This document shows positions 1 through 11,400 of a stretch of 64,000 nt of DNA, piece after piece. The first letter of the stretch is position 1. Every line of letters starts with the position of its first letter. The stretch is from Anomaloglossus baeobatrachus (taxonomy: Eukaryota > Chordata > Amphibia > Anura > Aromobatidae): assembly GCF_048569485.1 (NCBI RefSeq), contig NC_134358.1, positions 216,662,128-216,726,127 of the forward strand, written 5' to 3'. Below the pieces are notes generated by a model. That model was not told the origin of the DNA. It searched no databases and saw only the letters and a program-made list of their open reading frames with translations. Both the position numbers and the translations under genes were made by a program.

Positions 1-875
1 CTACTGTAACTCTCTATTAATTGGTCTCCCCCTAACTAGACTCTCTCCTCTACAGTCCATCCTTAATGCAGCAGCTAGGGTCATCTATCTGGCTAATCGC
101 TACTCGGATGCCTCTGCTCTGTGCCCGTCATTGCACTGGCTGCCCATATATCACAGGATCCAATTCAAACTGCTTGTTCTCACCCACAAAGCTCTCCACA
201 GTACAGCACCCCCTACATCTCCACCCTCCTCTCTGTCTATCACCACAAAGCTCTCCACAGTGCGGCACCCCCCTACATCTCCACCCTCCTCTCTGTCTCA
301 CCCCACCCGTTCTCTACACTCTGAAAACGACTTTCGACTAACATCAACACTAATCCGAACCTCCCACTCCCGGATCCAAGACTTCTTCCGAGCTGCACCA
401 ATCCTCTGTAACGCTCTACCCCAAGAAGTTAGGATGAATCATAACTTACTCTGCTTCAGACGCTCCCTAAAAACGCATCTTTTTAGGGCGGCCTATCACA
501 CTCCCTAATCTAATCCAATTCACACAGTGCCTCTACAACTTCTCACAACATAACCCCACGTCAAACTCCATGCCACCCAAATGCATCTCAAGATTCAGGC
601 CCACTGGTCCAGGAAGCCATTATCTATCCCCCATTTCCTTGAAATTGCTGGATTGTCATTGTAAATAAGCACTTGTACCTTGCCCCCCCCCCCATCTCAT
701 TGTAGAGTGTAAGCTCTCACGAGCAGGGTTGTCTTTTTTTTCCCCTCTAAATTTTGTATTTTCTATTACTGTTATTACTGTTACTTGTTTGTATATGATC
801 CTCCTGAATTGTAAAGCGCTGAGGAATATGTTGGCGCTATAGAAATAAAGATTATTATTATTAATATTATTAATA
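1..875 (+). mobile_element. 3' end of an L2/CR1-type LINE, 5'-truncated by the window edge
   Basis: The first 510 bases encode the C-terminal tail of a non-LTR reverse transcriptase: a frame near 60-300 reads LNAAARVIYL, then HWLPIYHRIQFKLLVLTHKALH, the conserved HWLP...RIxFK block of L2/CR1/Rex-type LINEs, and a second frame ends FRRSLKTHLFRAA near 505. A 3' UTR follows with the familiar ending TGTAAAGCGCTGAGGAATAT and an AATAAA, then a short (ATT)n tail near 850-875, which is how L2-like LINEs end. The coding tail is frame-shifted by an internal tandem duplication (185-300). The element is a dead 5'-truncated fragment as far as can be seen. Clade assignment between L2 and CR1 is from memory of motifs, not from a search. 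Confidence 0.75.
185..300 (+). repeat. 59-bp tandem duplication inside the LINE coding tail
   Basis: The block starting CACAAAGCTCTCCACAGT at 185 is repeated from 244, with a 1-base length difference and a few substitutions. The duplication adds roughly 59 bases, not a multiple of three, so it knocks the LINE frame out by itself. Confidence 0.8.
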
Positions 876-1210
876 CAGCTCACATAGTACTCCATGTATT
901 ACTGTATAATGCACTCCCCATAGTCATTCATGTATTATAATGCAGTCCTCTGTATATTATACTGAACCCCATTGTCCTACATATATTGCACCCCATAGCC
1001 ATCTATGTAAAATTCACCCCATAGTACTCCATATATTATACTGCACCACATAGTTCTCCATGTATTATACTGCACCCCATAGTACTACATATATTATACT
1101 GCACCCCACAGTCCTGCGTATATTATACTGCACCCCATAGTTTTCCATATATTATAATGCACCCCCATAGTCCTATATGTATTATAATGCAGTCACCATA
1201 GTCCTTCATA
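876..1210. repeat. AT-rich ~30-bp tandem array, segment 1
   Basis: Degenerate direct repeats of about 29-30 bases with consensus like TGCACCCCATAGTCCTCCAT followed by GTATTATAC. The same array resumes after each of three insertions (3231-3474, 5068-5482, 6363-6425), so it was one continuous block before the transposons and the LTR element entered it. Confidence 0.8.
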
Positions 1211-1366
1211 CACTGTGTGCAGAATTATTAGGCAAGTTGTATTTCAGAGGATTTTTTTTCTATTATTGATCAACAACTATGTTCTCAATCACCCAAAAGA
1301 CTCATAAATATCAAAGCTTAATATTTTTGGCAGTTGGAGTGGGGGTTTTTAGATTTGGCTATCTTA

Positions 1367-1797
1367 GGCTATGTGTCCACGCTGCGGAAAATGCACGGAT
1401 TTTGCCGCGGATTTCTCGCGGAAAAGCCGCGGATTTCTCGCGGAAAAGCCGCGGATTTCCCGAAAATCTGCAGCACCGGCACTTCCCAGCCATTTCTATG
1501 GCATTTTGGAAATGCTGTGTCCATGCTGCGGATTTTTCCGCAGCGGATTTTGTGCGGATTTTGGTCCGGAAAAATCTGCAACATGTCAATTATTGTTGCG
1601 GATTTTCATCCGGATTTTGGCTTTAAAATTGGGGGGGAAAAAAAAAAATTCGCACCAAAATCCGCATCAAATCCGCGGCAATTCCGTGGTAAATCCGCGG
1701 CAAATCCGCACCTTTGAAAAGGTGCGGATTTTGCGGGAAAGCTGCGGATTTTGATGCAGAAAAATCCGCAGCTACATTCTCTCGTGGACACATAGCC
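1367..1797. mobile_element. Harbinger-like MITE, TTA target, nested in the Tc1-like element
   Basis: Starts GGCTATGTGTCCACG and ends with its reverse complement CGTGGACACATAGCC. It is flanked by TTA on both sides (1364-1366, 1798-1800), the 3-bp TWA target of PIF/Harbinger elements. The interior is rich in GCGGATTTT/AAAATCCGC runs in both orientations, so it can fold on itself. There is no coding capacity. Three relatives occur at 33995-40724, 56867-57228 and probably 58802-59163. Confidence 0.8.
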
Positions 1798-1974
1798 TTA
1801 GGAGGATATCTGTCTGTGTGGGTAACTATTACTGTGCAGAATTATCAGGCAACTTAATAAAAACCAAATCTATTTCCATCTCATTTGTTTATTTTCACCA
1901 GGTAAACCAATATAACTGCACAAAATTTAGAAATAAACATTTCTGACATGCAAAAAAAAAACCACAAATATTTA

Positions 1975-3016
1975 GTGACCAATATAGCCCCCTTTCTTTA
2001 TGATGACACTTAACAGCCGACTATCCATAGATTCTGTCATTGCTTGATCTGTTTACACTCAACATTGCGTGCAGCAGCCGCCACAGCCTCTAGACACCAC
2101 AGCCTCCAGCCACCACAGCCTCACGACACTGCTCCCAGAGGTGGACTGTTTTCTCTCCCTGCAGATCTCACATTTTATGAGGGACCACAGATTCTCTATG
2201 GGGTTCAGATCAGGTGAACAAGGGGGCCATGTCATTATTTTTTCATCTTTTAGACCTTTCCTGGCCAGCCACGCTGTGGAGTAGTTGGATGCATGTGATG
2301 GAGCATTGTCCTGCATTAAAATCATGTTTTTCTTGAACGATACTGATTTCTTCCTGTACCACTGCTTGAAGAAGTTGTCTTCCAGAAACTGGCAGTAGGT
2401 CTGGGAGTTGAGCTTCACTCCATTCTCAACCCGAAAAGGTCACACAAGTTGATCTTTGATGATACCAGCCCATGCCAGTACCCACCTCCACCTTGCTGGC
2501 GTCTGAGTCGGAGTGGAGCTCTCTGCCCTTTACTGATCCAGCCTCTGGCCCATCCATCTGCCCATCAAGAGTCCCTCTCATTTCATCAGTCCATAAAACC
2601 TTTGAAAAATCAGTCCTAAGATATTTCTTGGCCCAGTCTTGACGTTTTATCTTATGTTTCTTGTTCAGAGGCGGTGGTTTTTCAGCCTTCCTTACCTTGG
2701 CCATGTCCCTGAGTATGGCACACCTTGTGCTTTTTGATACTCCAGTAACGTTGCAGCTGTGAAATATGGCCAAACTGGTGGCAAATGGCATCTTGGCAGC
2801 TTCACGCTTGATTTTCCTCAATTCATGGGCAGTTATTTTGTGCCTTTTTGTCCCGGAACGCTTCTTGCGACCCTGTTGGCTATTTGACATGAAACGCTTG
2901 ATTGTTAGGTGATCACGCTTCAAAGGTTTGGCAATTTCAAGACTGCTGCATCCCTCTGCAAGACATCTCACAATTTTAGACTTTTCAGAGCCCGTCAAAT
3001 CTCTCTTCTGACCCAT
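1975..3016 (-). pseudogene. Tc1/mariner transposase (DD37E type), broken
   Basis: The minus-strand start at 3016 opens MGQKRDLTGSEKSKIVRCLA, a helix-turn-helix DNA-binding N-terminus. The first catalytic aspartate is in KVLWTDEM (about 2600), the second in MILMQDNAPSHAS (about 2310), and the glutamate in SPDLNPIENLW (about 2195). Thirty-seven residues separate the second D from the E, hence DD37E rather than the DD34E of classical Tc1. The frame is lost between the first D and the second (about 2425-2580), and the C-terminus after about residue 300 is scrambled by a CCACAGCCTC-type local repeat near 2070-2130. Cut-and-paste transposase in origin, non-functional here. The family is probably the TRT-like lineage, which I recall as having DD37E; this needs a search. 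Confidence 0.8.
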
Positions 3017-3230
3017 TTTGTCAAAGGAAAGGAAGCTGCCTAATAATTAAGCACACGTTATATAGGGTGTTGTGTCATTACACCGCACACCTCCTCATTA
3101 CAGAGATGCACATCACCTGATTTACTTAATTGGCAGTTGGCTTTCACTATACAGCTTGGAGTAGGACAACATGTAGAAAAAGTATCATGTGATCAAAATA
3201 CTAATTTGCCTAATAATTCTGCACACAGTG

Positions 3231-3474
3231 TATTGTATTATTCACCCCATAGTCCTTAATGTATTCTAATGCAGCCCTATTGTCCATGTATAAGGTAACG
3301 CCATTAGTCCTCATATAATGCAGCCCCCATAATCCTATATGTATTATAACGCATCCCCATAGTCCTTCATATTGTATTATGCAGCCCCATAGTTCTCCAT
3401 GTATAATGCACCCTCGCATTCCATGTATAAGGTGTCCTTCATATTGTATTATACAGCCCTATAACCTCCATATA
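3231..3474. repeat. AT-rich ~30-bp tandem array, segment 2
   Basis: Continuation of the array at 876-1210, lying between the two Tc1-like insertions. Units read CCCCATAGTCCTTCATATTG and similar. Confidence 0.75.
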
Positions 3475-5067
3475 CAGTGCCTACAAGTAGTATTCAACCC
3501 CCTGCAGATTTAGCAGGTTTACACATTCGGAATTAACTTGGCATTGTGACATTTGGACTGTAGATCAGCCTGGAAGTGTGAAATGCACTGCAGCAAAAAA
3601 GAATGTTATTTCTTTTTTTATTTTTTATTTAAATTGTGAAAAGTTTATTCAGATGATCATTTATTATTCAACCCCTCAAACCACCAGAATTCTGTTTGGT
3701 TCCCCTAAAGTATTAAGAAGTATTTCAGGCACAAAGAACAATGAGCTTCACATGTTTGGATTAATTATCTCTTTTTCCAGCCTTTTCTGACTAATTAAGA
3801 CCCTCCCCAAACTTGTGAACAGCACTCATACTTGGTCAACATGGGAAAGACAAAGGAGCATTCCAAGGCCATCAGAGACAAGATTGTGGAGGGTCACAAG
3901 GCTGGCAAGGGGTACAAAACCCTTTCCAAGGAGTTGGGCCTACCTGTCTCCACTGTTGGGAGCATCATCCGGAAGTGGAAGGCTTATGGAACTACTGTTA
4001 GCCTTCCACAGCCTGGACAGCCTTTGAAAGTTTCCACCCGTGCCGAGGCCAGGCTTGTCCGACGAGTGAAGGCTAACCCAAGGACAACAAGGAAGGAGCT
4101 CAGGGAAGATCTCATGGCAGTGGGGACATTGGTTTCAGTCAATACCATAAGTAACGTACTCCACCGCAATGGTCTCCATTCCAGACGAGCCCGTGAGGTA
4201 CCTTTACTTTCAAAGCGTCATGTCAAGGCTCGTCTACAGTTTGCTCATGATCACTTAGAGGACTCTGAGACAGACTGGTTCAAGGTTCTCTGGTCTGTTG
4301 AGACCAAGATCGAGATCTTTGGTGCCAACCACACACGTGACGTTTGGAGACTGGATGGCACTGCATACGACCCCAAGAATACCATCCCTACAGTCAAGCA
4401 TGGTGGTGGCAGTATCATGCAGTGGGGCTGTTTCTCAGCCAAGGGGCCTGGCCATCTGGTCCGCATCCATGGGAAGATGGATAGCACGGCCTACCTGGAG
4501 ATTTTGGCCAAGAACCTCCGCTCCTCCATCAAGGATCTTAAGATGGGTCGTCATTTCATCTTCCAACAAGACAACGACCCAAAGCACACAGCCAAGAAAA
4601 CCAAGGCCTGGTTCAAGAGGGAAAAATTAAGGTGTTGCAGTGGCCTAGTCAGTCTCCTGACCTTAACCCAATTGAAATCTTGTGGAAGGAGCTCAAGATT
4701 AAAGTCCACATGAGACACCCAAAGAACCTAGATAACTTGGAGAAGATCTGCATGGAGGAGTGGGCCAAGATAACTCCAGAGACCTGTGCCGGCCTGATCA
4801 GGTCTTATAAAAGACGATTATTAGCTGTAATTGCAAACAAGGGTTATTCCACAAAATATTAAACCGAGGGGTTGAATAATAATTGACCCACACTTTTATG
4901 TTGAAAATTTATTAAAATTTAACTGAGCAACATAACTTGTTGGTTTGTAAGATTTATGCATCTGTTAATAAATCCTGCTCTTGTTTGAGGTTTGCAGGCT
5001 CTAACTTATTTGCATCTTATCAAACCTGCTAAATCTGCAGGGGGTTGAATACTACTTGTAGGCACTG
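3475..5067 (+). mobile_element. Tc1-like DNA transposon (DD34E), complete ends
   Basis: The left end CAGTGCCTACAAGTAGTATT at 3475 is matched by its reverse complement ending at 5067. The inverted repeats run for about 48 bases and TA is duplicated at 3473-3474 and 5068-5069. Length 1593 bp is normal for Tc1. It carries one transposase gene on the + strand (3841-4862). The ends look competent for trans-mobilisation, but the enzyme is broken. Confidence 0.93.
3841..4862 (+). pseudogene. Tc1-like transposase, one frameshift and a lost catalytic aspartate
   Basis: The ATG at 3841 opens MGKTKEHSKAIRDKIVEGHK, followed by the paired-like helix-turn-helix, a PRTTRKEL block and the DDE domain. The first catalytic D is replaced: VLWSVETKIEIFG has V where the family has D in WSDETK. 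The second D is present in FQQDNDPKHTA, and the E in SPDLNPIEILW with the DD34E spacing. A single-base loss near 4625-4632 moves the C-terminal 76 residues into another frame, which closes at 4862 with ANKGYSTKY. Full length would be about 340 aa, the usual Tc1 size. Only one frameshift plus the D loss are obvious, so decay is modest and the insertion is not very old. Confidence 0.9.
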
Positions 5068-5482
5068 TATAATGCACCCCTAAAGTCCATGTATAAGGTA
5101 ACCCAATTAGTCCTCCATATAATGCAACCCCCTAAGTCCTATATGTATTAAAATGCACCCCATAGTCCTTCTTATTGGATTATGCAGCTCCATAGTCCTC
5201 CATGTATAATGCACCCCTATATTCCATGTAAAAGGGATCCTTCATATACTATTATGCACCCCTTATATTCCTGTATATAGTATTATGCACCCCTTATATT
5301 CCTCCATATAGTATTATGCTCCCCTTATATTCCTTCATATAGTTTAGTACACGCCTTATATTCCTCCATATAGTAGTATGCACCCCTTATATTCCGCCAT
5401 ATACTAGTAAGCAGCCCCCATATAGTGCACCACCATATTGTGTGCCCCAATATAATATTGTGCGCCAACATATAGTTATATG
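5068..5482. repeat. AT-rich ~30-bp tandem array, segment 3
   Basis: Third segment of the array, drifting to units like TATTATGCACCCCTTATATT with CCTCCATATAG. The last five bases (ATATG, 5478-5482) are one copy of the target duplication of the LTR insertion. Confidence 0.75.
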
Positions 5483-6362
5483 TATCACGCTCCCCGGTGC
5501 CCGTGCCATGCTCCCCGGTGCCCGTGCCACGCTCCCCGGTTCCCCTGCCACGCTCCCCGGCTCCCCTGCCACGCTCCCCGGCTCCTCTGCCACGCTCCCC
5601 GGCTCCTCTGCCACGCTCCCCCGCTCCCGGACCTCGCTTCCCCGCTCCCGTGCCACGCTCCCCGGTACCCCGCTCCTCAGCCTCCATGCTCACTCACCTG
5701 CGTACTGCAGGCAACCCGGTCCCCGGTCCCGGCGCCCGTCTGCTGTCCTGAGCCGGCCCGGCACTCCTGCCTCCTGTACACCGCATCCTGCTCTGGCTTC
5801 TGGCACCCGGGCCTCGCGCATGCGCATTAGGGCGCGCGCGCGGTCATTGACCTTTTCTTAAAGGGCCAGCGTCCTCCAACAGGATATTAAAGATGCAGGT
5901 ACAGGGTATATAGGGGGTTCCTTTCCAAGTGGGCGGGGCCTGTTCTTCGTGTTTGCTAAGCTAGAAGTCAGGTCTCCCTGTGCCATTGTCTCGTACTCAC
6001 CTATCTCTCTTGTAGAGCCGCTCCTGTCCCGCCAACCGGTCCTGACGGTTCCAGAACCCCGAACGGACTGTCCGCCATCTTCTCAGTTCCTACCGTCTCC
6101 GATTCCTGGATCTGTGTGGTGACCGATCTCCCCGTTCCGCTGGTTCCGGACCCTGCCTGACATCATCTCGGCCTCCGAACCTGCGCTCCGTCACCCGGAC
6201 TACCTTCAGAGACTCCGTGATCCCAGGGACTTCTACACCCACTCCTCTGAACGGACTGTCCTGCTACCCGTAGTGCTTCGGATACCGGGCACCTTGCCCT
6301 CGGTGGGGTTCTCAGTCCAGTGGATCCACCTCCTGGGCCTACCCGTCATCCTGGTCCTAACA
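5483..6362 (+). mobile_element. Solo LTR of an LTR retrotransposon (Ty3/Gypsy-like), fossil
   Basis: This 880-bp GC-rich block interrupts the tandem array cleanly and is flanked by a perfect 5-bp duplication ATATG (5478-5482, 6363-6367). It ends in CCTAACA. No internal coding region or primer-binding site is present, so it is a solo LTR left by recombination between two LTRs. Inside are a 21-bp minisatellite (5487-5680), a TATATAGG promoter-like stretch near 5907-5915, and a CT-rich downstream half. A 5-bp duplication fits Gypsy-type elements; an endogenous retrovirus LTR is less likely but possible. The perfect duplication suggests moderate age. Confidence 0.7.
5487..5680. repeat. 21-bp GC-rich minisatellite within the solo LTR
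   Basis: About nine imperfect copies of a unit like GCCACGCTCCCCGGCTCCCC. All three frames of the minus strand stay open through it, but only because of the repeat; no gene is implied. Confidence 0.85.
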
Positions 6363-6425
6363 ATATGCAGCCCCATATACTATTTTGCAACCCCCATATA
6401 TGCTTCCCCATAGTCCTCTGGAATT
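6363..6425. repeat. AT-rich ~30-bp tandem array, segment 4 (end)
   Basis: A short remainder of the array after the LTR insertion (GCAGCCCCATATACTATTTT and so on). Unique-looking sequence without recognisable features follows to 6544. Confidence 0.65.
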
Positions 6426-7261
6426 CCTGATTAAATACACAAATATACTCACTTCTACTCATTCAGCCACTGCCCCAGTCTCCTCAGCGTGTGTCCACTG
6501 TTATGCCACTCTGACATTTTAGCACATTAGTGCGCAGTAGTGACGTCACTGCTAGAGATGAGCGATGTTCGAGGTTCGCCAATTTCATGTTCGAGTGATT
6601 TTTGCTAAAAGCTCGACAGTTCGAGTTACGTTCGAGAACGGTTCGATCACCAAAAAGCCTAGCTAGTTACTAGCTGGCTTTTCACTGTAATAGTGTGAGT
6701 CACTCTGTGATTCACACTATTATCAAATTTCAGCGTATAGTGTGCGGGGGGGACGGGGTTTAGATCTGTGCTGCTGCAAAGTGCTGAGAGAATGCCGATC
6801 ACCATTTTTTAATTTTTTTTCCCCTAACCGCGCGTGCAGTGGGGCGTTCCAGGCTGTCAGCAAATCACAGACACACACACAGCTAAGTGGATTTTTGCCA
6901 GACAAGCAAGGGCATGTGTCATAGGCTGTGCATGTCACATGTCCTTAACCTATAAGATACGGCCATTTTCTCCTTCGCCGCTATTATCTGTCTTCTGCGT
7001 GTGGGTGACAGTCACCGCTCACGCTGCTGCTGCTGCTGCTGTGTGCGCTATAGAGATACAGTGCAATCTACACAGCGCTTTAGGGATTAGGGACTGCTGG
7101 TTATTTCAGCCCTTTTCAGGGCTGATTTACAGGCATTCATAGCCATAGCTGCTAAGCATGTCCGTGCAAATGCGGTGTAGGGCTTTAGATAACAGCGTCT
7201 GGCTACCTCAGCTCAGGCAATTCCTTGCTGCATTTTTTCATTAGCAGGGATAGAAAGTGAG

Positions 7262-8330
7262 GCTTCCTTTGCTGTCCTGCTCACCAGAGCACCCGTGCAT
7301 TCTACCCACATGCACATTTTTGCCACGCTATTTTATTTGCCCAAAGAGCTGACACTTTTTGTGCCATCCTAAAAGTGTCTGGAATACTACCTTAGTGTTC
7401 CTTTGCTGTCTTGCTACCTACAGCACCCGTGCATTATACCCACCTGCCCATAATTGCCATGCTATTTTATTTGCCCTAAGAGCTGACACTTTTTGTGACA
7501 TCCTAAAAGTGTCTGAGATAGTACCTTAGGGCGGCTTTGCACACTACGACATCGCAGGTGCGATGTCGGTGGGGTCAAATTGAAAGTGACGCACATCCGG
7601 CATCGCATGCGACATCGTAGTGTGTAAAGCCTAGATGATACGATTAACCAGCGCAAAATCGTCGTAATCGTATCATCGGTGCAGCGTCGGCGTAATCCAT
7701 AATTACGCTGACGCGACGGTCCGATGTTGTTCCTCGTTCCTGCGGCAGCACACATCGCTGTGTGTGAAGTCGCAGGAGCGAGGAACATCTCCTACCGGTG
7801 TCACTGCGGCTTCCGTAGGATATGCGGAAGGAAGGAGGTGGGCGGGATGTTTACATCCTGCTCATCTCCGCCCCTCCGCCGCTATTGGCCGCCTGCCGTG
7901 TGACGTCGCTATGACGCCGCACGACCCGCCCCTTTAGGAAGGAGGCGGGTCGCCGGCCAGAGCGACGGTCGCAGGGCAGGTGAGTGCATGTGAAGCTAGC
8001 ATAGCGATAATGTTCGCTACGCCAGCTATCACACGATATCGTACCTGCGACGGGGGCGGGGACTATCGCGTGCCACATCACAGCATCGGCTTGCGATGTC
8101 GCAACGTGCAAAGCCCGCCTTAGTGTTCCTTTGCTGTCCTGCTACCCACAGCACCCGTGCATTATACCCACCTGCCCATTTTTGCCACGCTATTTTATTT
8201 GACCAAAGAGCTGACACTTTTTGTGCCATCCTAAAAGTGTCTGGAATACTACGTTAGTGTCCCTTTGCTGTCCTGCTACCCACAGCACCCGGGCATTCTA
8301 CCCAACTGCCCATTTTTCCCACACAATTCT
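7262..8330 (+). repeat. ~134-bp direct repeats in the hAT 5' region, one split by a MITE
   Basis: Four units start at CCTTTGCTGTCCTGCT-like sequence (about 7268, 7400, 8128, 8261) and contain GAGCTGACACTTTTTGTG and AAAAGTGTCTGGAATACTAC. The MITE at 7529-8119 sits between the second and third units; removing it restores a regular array. Confidence 0.85.
7529..8119. mobile_element. Harbinger-like MITE with TTA target, nested in hAT
   Basis: Starts GGGCGGCTTTGCACACTACG and ends CGTGCAAAGCCCGCC, with TTA on both sides (7526-7528, 8120-8122). The body is GC-rich with GCGATGTCG repeats and the internal block GTGACGCACATCCGGCATCG. The same family recurs in the host introns at 21943-22502 and 23500-24036. 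No coding capacity. Confidence 0.85.
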
Positions 8331-8491
8331 AATTGCAAACTGTGCTGCCACTGTTAGGGGCATATTAAAATTGTCTGGGATAGTCAGTGTTGGTTCTTCA
8401 GCTGTCAATAAAGCTAGACCACCTCTACAATCTACAGCACCTCTCCATTTTTTCTACCACATTTTAAGTGTCCAATCTTTTCGCTAAAAAA

Positions 8492-11400
8492 ATGAGTGGC
8501 AAAAGGACAGATGCTGGTGGAAAGGGGAACAGGCGTGTTGGAAAAGGAAAAAAAGTTTGTGTCTGTGGGGTAGGTGGGAAAGCTACATTAACATCTGCTG
8601 AAGAAATGCCATCTTCCAGCAAAAGTAAGATGTCTACTACTTTCCGTGGACAATCCGATGTGCTTCCTTTTTTACGGAACCGAACAACTGTAACAAAGGT
8701 AGATGATGCACAAAAAAAGAACAAGCTTGAATGGATCTCAAGTGCTCCAACAAGTGGCCTCTCCTCCACCTCAACTTCAACATCCAAAAAACAACAGTCC
8801 TCTGAGTTGTCATCCCAATCGCACTTGCTTTCTCCCAGCTCTCAAGTCTCCACCCGCCCTGAAGAGTATGGTGTAACAGAGATGGCTGAGTCTGCAGAGC
8901 TGTTCAGTCACACTATAGCCTGGGAATCAGAGGTCTGTTGCCAAGCTACAGTGAGTACAGACCAGGAAATGGTCTGCAGTGATGCCCAGAAGCTTTGTGA
9001 GTCTGATTCAGGCCTTGATGACCAAGTTTCTGAGCATAATGTAGACCCTCATTCCCAAACTGTAACACCTGTTGGTAGAGACAATGAGGAACATACTGAT
9101 GACGATGAGACGCAGATACCAGATTGGGATGACAACTTAACTTGATAATGAAGTTCTAGATCCCACTTACTGTCAACCCACAGTCAGGCACTCGAAGAGG
9201 ACACCAGAGTCGGTGGAGGAGGATGCAACTGATGACGAAGTTACCTTGCGCCTTCCTTTACAGAGTCGGAGAACTGGAAGCACGTCAACAACTGCATCCT
9301 CAGCCACAACTCTGCCTCTGAGCACAAGTCGGGGTGGCTCTGCAGGTCGCATGGCCTCTAAGCCTTGCCTAGCCGGGTCCTTTTTTGACCTTGCAAAGGA
9401 TCTCCCAAATCATGTGATCTGTAAAATTTGTCACCAATCTATAAGTAAAGGCCAAAACCTCACCAGTTTGACAACTTCTTCCATGAATCGTCACATGAAT
9501 AACAAGCATAAGTCCCAGTGGGAAGCTCACCGTGCTGCAATGCGGCCTAGCGGAGCGGGCCAACCACCGCCTGCCCCTTCAAATTCCTCCGCGCGCCCTT
9601 CATCTTCTATGACTGTGGGGACAGCTGTCACACATGTTTTTCCACGCAGACCTTCCACCTCTTTAACCGCAACAGCCAGTTTGCTTGGCAGGTTGTCAGT
9701 TGGTTTGGAAGGGGAAACAAGTGCTGGTGTAGAGCTCTCTCAGACATCGAGAGCACCAACTTTGGATGAAGGCAACATCATGTCTCCGCCTGCACTTTCC
9801 TCACAGACCTGCAGTTTTCCAGGGACACCCTACTCACCACCGTCTCCACACAGCAGCCAGATCTCGGTCCGTCAGATGTGGACAAATAAAAGGCCATTTC
9901 CTCCGAGCCATGACAAAGCTAAGAGGTTGACTTTCAGCCTCTGTAAGCTCTTGGCTACCGAAATGCTGCCTTTCCACCTGGTGGACACAGAAGATTTTCA
10001 AGACCTTATATCAGTCGCAGTGCCCCAGTGCCAGATGCCCAGTCGCCACTACTTCTCCAAGAAAGGTATGCCTGCGCTACACCAGCATGTCGCACACAAC
10101 ATCGCCGCTTCCTTGAGAAACTCTGTGTGTGACAGGGTGCATTTCCCCACCGATACTTGGACCAGTAAGCATGGACAGGGGCGTTACATGTCGCTGACTG
10201 GGCACTGGGTAACTATGGTGAGAGATGGTGAGGGGTCTGCTGAACAAGTCTTGCCATCCCCACGACTTGTGCGTCAATCCTCTGTATGTCGAAGTTCCTC
10301 CACTGCTTCTGCCTCCTCAACCTCATCTGGGTCCTCCACCTCCGCCCAAAGCCTGTGTGGTCAGGCCACCCGCGTTGTAACTGTGCACAAGGAATTCCAC
10401 ACACCTCCTTACTATGCTGGCAGCAGAGCTCAACGGCATCAGGCGGTCTTTACGTTGAAATGTCTGGGAAATAAGAGTCACACAGCTGAGGAGTTGTGGT
10501 CAGCTCTGCACTCGGAGTTTCGTAAACGGTTGTCTCCACTCAACCTGCAGCCAGGTAAGGCCGTGTGCGACAATGCTGCAAACCTGGGTGCGGCCCCTCG
10601 CCGGGGCAAGGTGACACACGTGCCTTGTATGGCTCACGTTTTGAACCTTGTTGTCCAGCAATTTTTCACCCACTATCCCGACTTAGATGGGCTTCTGCAC
10701 AGGGCACGGTCACTCTCTGCTCACTTCCGCCGTTCAACCGCCGCAGCTGACCGACTTGCATCGCTGCAGAGGTCTTTCGGCCTGCCGGTTCATCGCCTGA
10801 AATGTGATGTGCCGACACGCTGGAATTTGACTTTCCACATGTTACAGCGACTGTGGCAGCACCGCCGAGCCCTGGTGCAATACGTCATGACGTATAGCCT
10901 GGGCCAACGAGATGCAGAGGTGGGGCAGATCACGCTGATGGAGTGGTCTCAGATCAAGGACCTATGCACCCTTCTGCACAGCTTCGACATGGCGACGAAT
11001 ATGTTTAGCACTGACAATGCCATTATTAGCATGACAACAGAAGGGCTAACAAGATCTACAAGGACCAGACGTTCATCATCACCAAGGCGGCAGGCATGGG
11101 ACAGTGGGGGAGAGGGACTAACAAGGGCGCATGGTAGCAGCCAAACTGTTTAGGAAGGGGCAGGAGCCCATGAAGAAATGGAGGACGAACTGTCGATGGG
11201 CATGGAAGACTCAGCTGATGAGGGAGACCTTGGTCAAATTTCGGTTGTTCGAGGTTGGGAGGATATGTCAGAGGATGGCAGCATGGTTATCACCTCGCCG
11301 CCACCAACACAGCAAGGACTTGGTCCGCAGGAATGGGCAAGACACATGAGTGCCTTCTTGCTGCACTACCTTCAACATGACCCTCGGATTGTCCGAATTA

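Larger units (their letters stand above)
1211..3230 (-). mobile_element. Tc1/mariner-like DNA transposon with DD37E spacing
   Basis: Terminal inverted repeats begin CACTGTGTGCAGAATTATTA at 1211 and end with the reverse complement at 3230. The target-site TA is duplicated at 1209-1210 and 3231-3232, as expected for Tc1/mariner. The transposase is on the minus strand (about 1975-3016). A 431-bp MITE has landed inside the left part (1367-1797), which explains the overall length of 2020 bp against about 1.6 kb for such elements. Both ends are intact but the transposase is dead, so it could only be moved in trans. Confidence 0.9.

Noticed and set aside
876-1210. Regular direct repeats suggesting a CRISPR array
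   Set aside because: Degenerate contiguous ~30-bp tandem repeats without unique spacers, in a vertebrate genome.
6541-6548. A second TGACGTCA palindrome
   Set aside because: It overlaps the hAT target duplication and is far from any promoter; considered chance.
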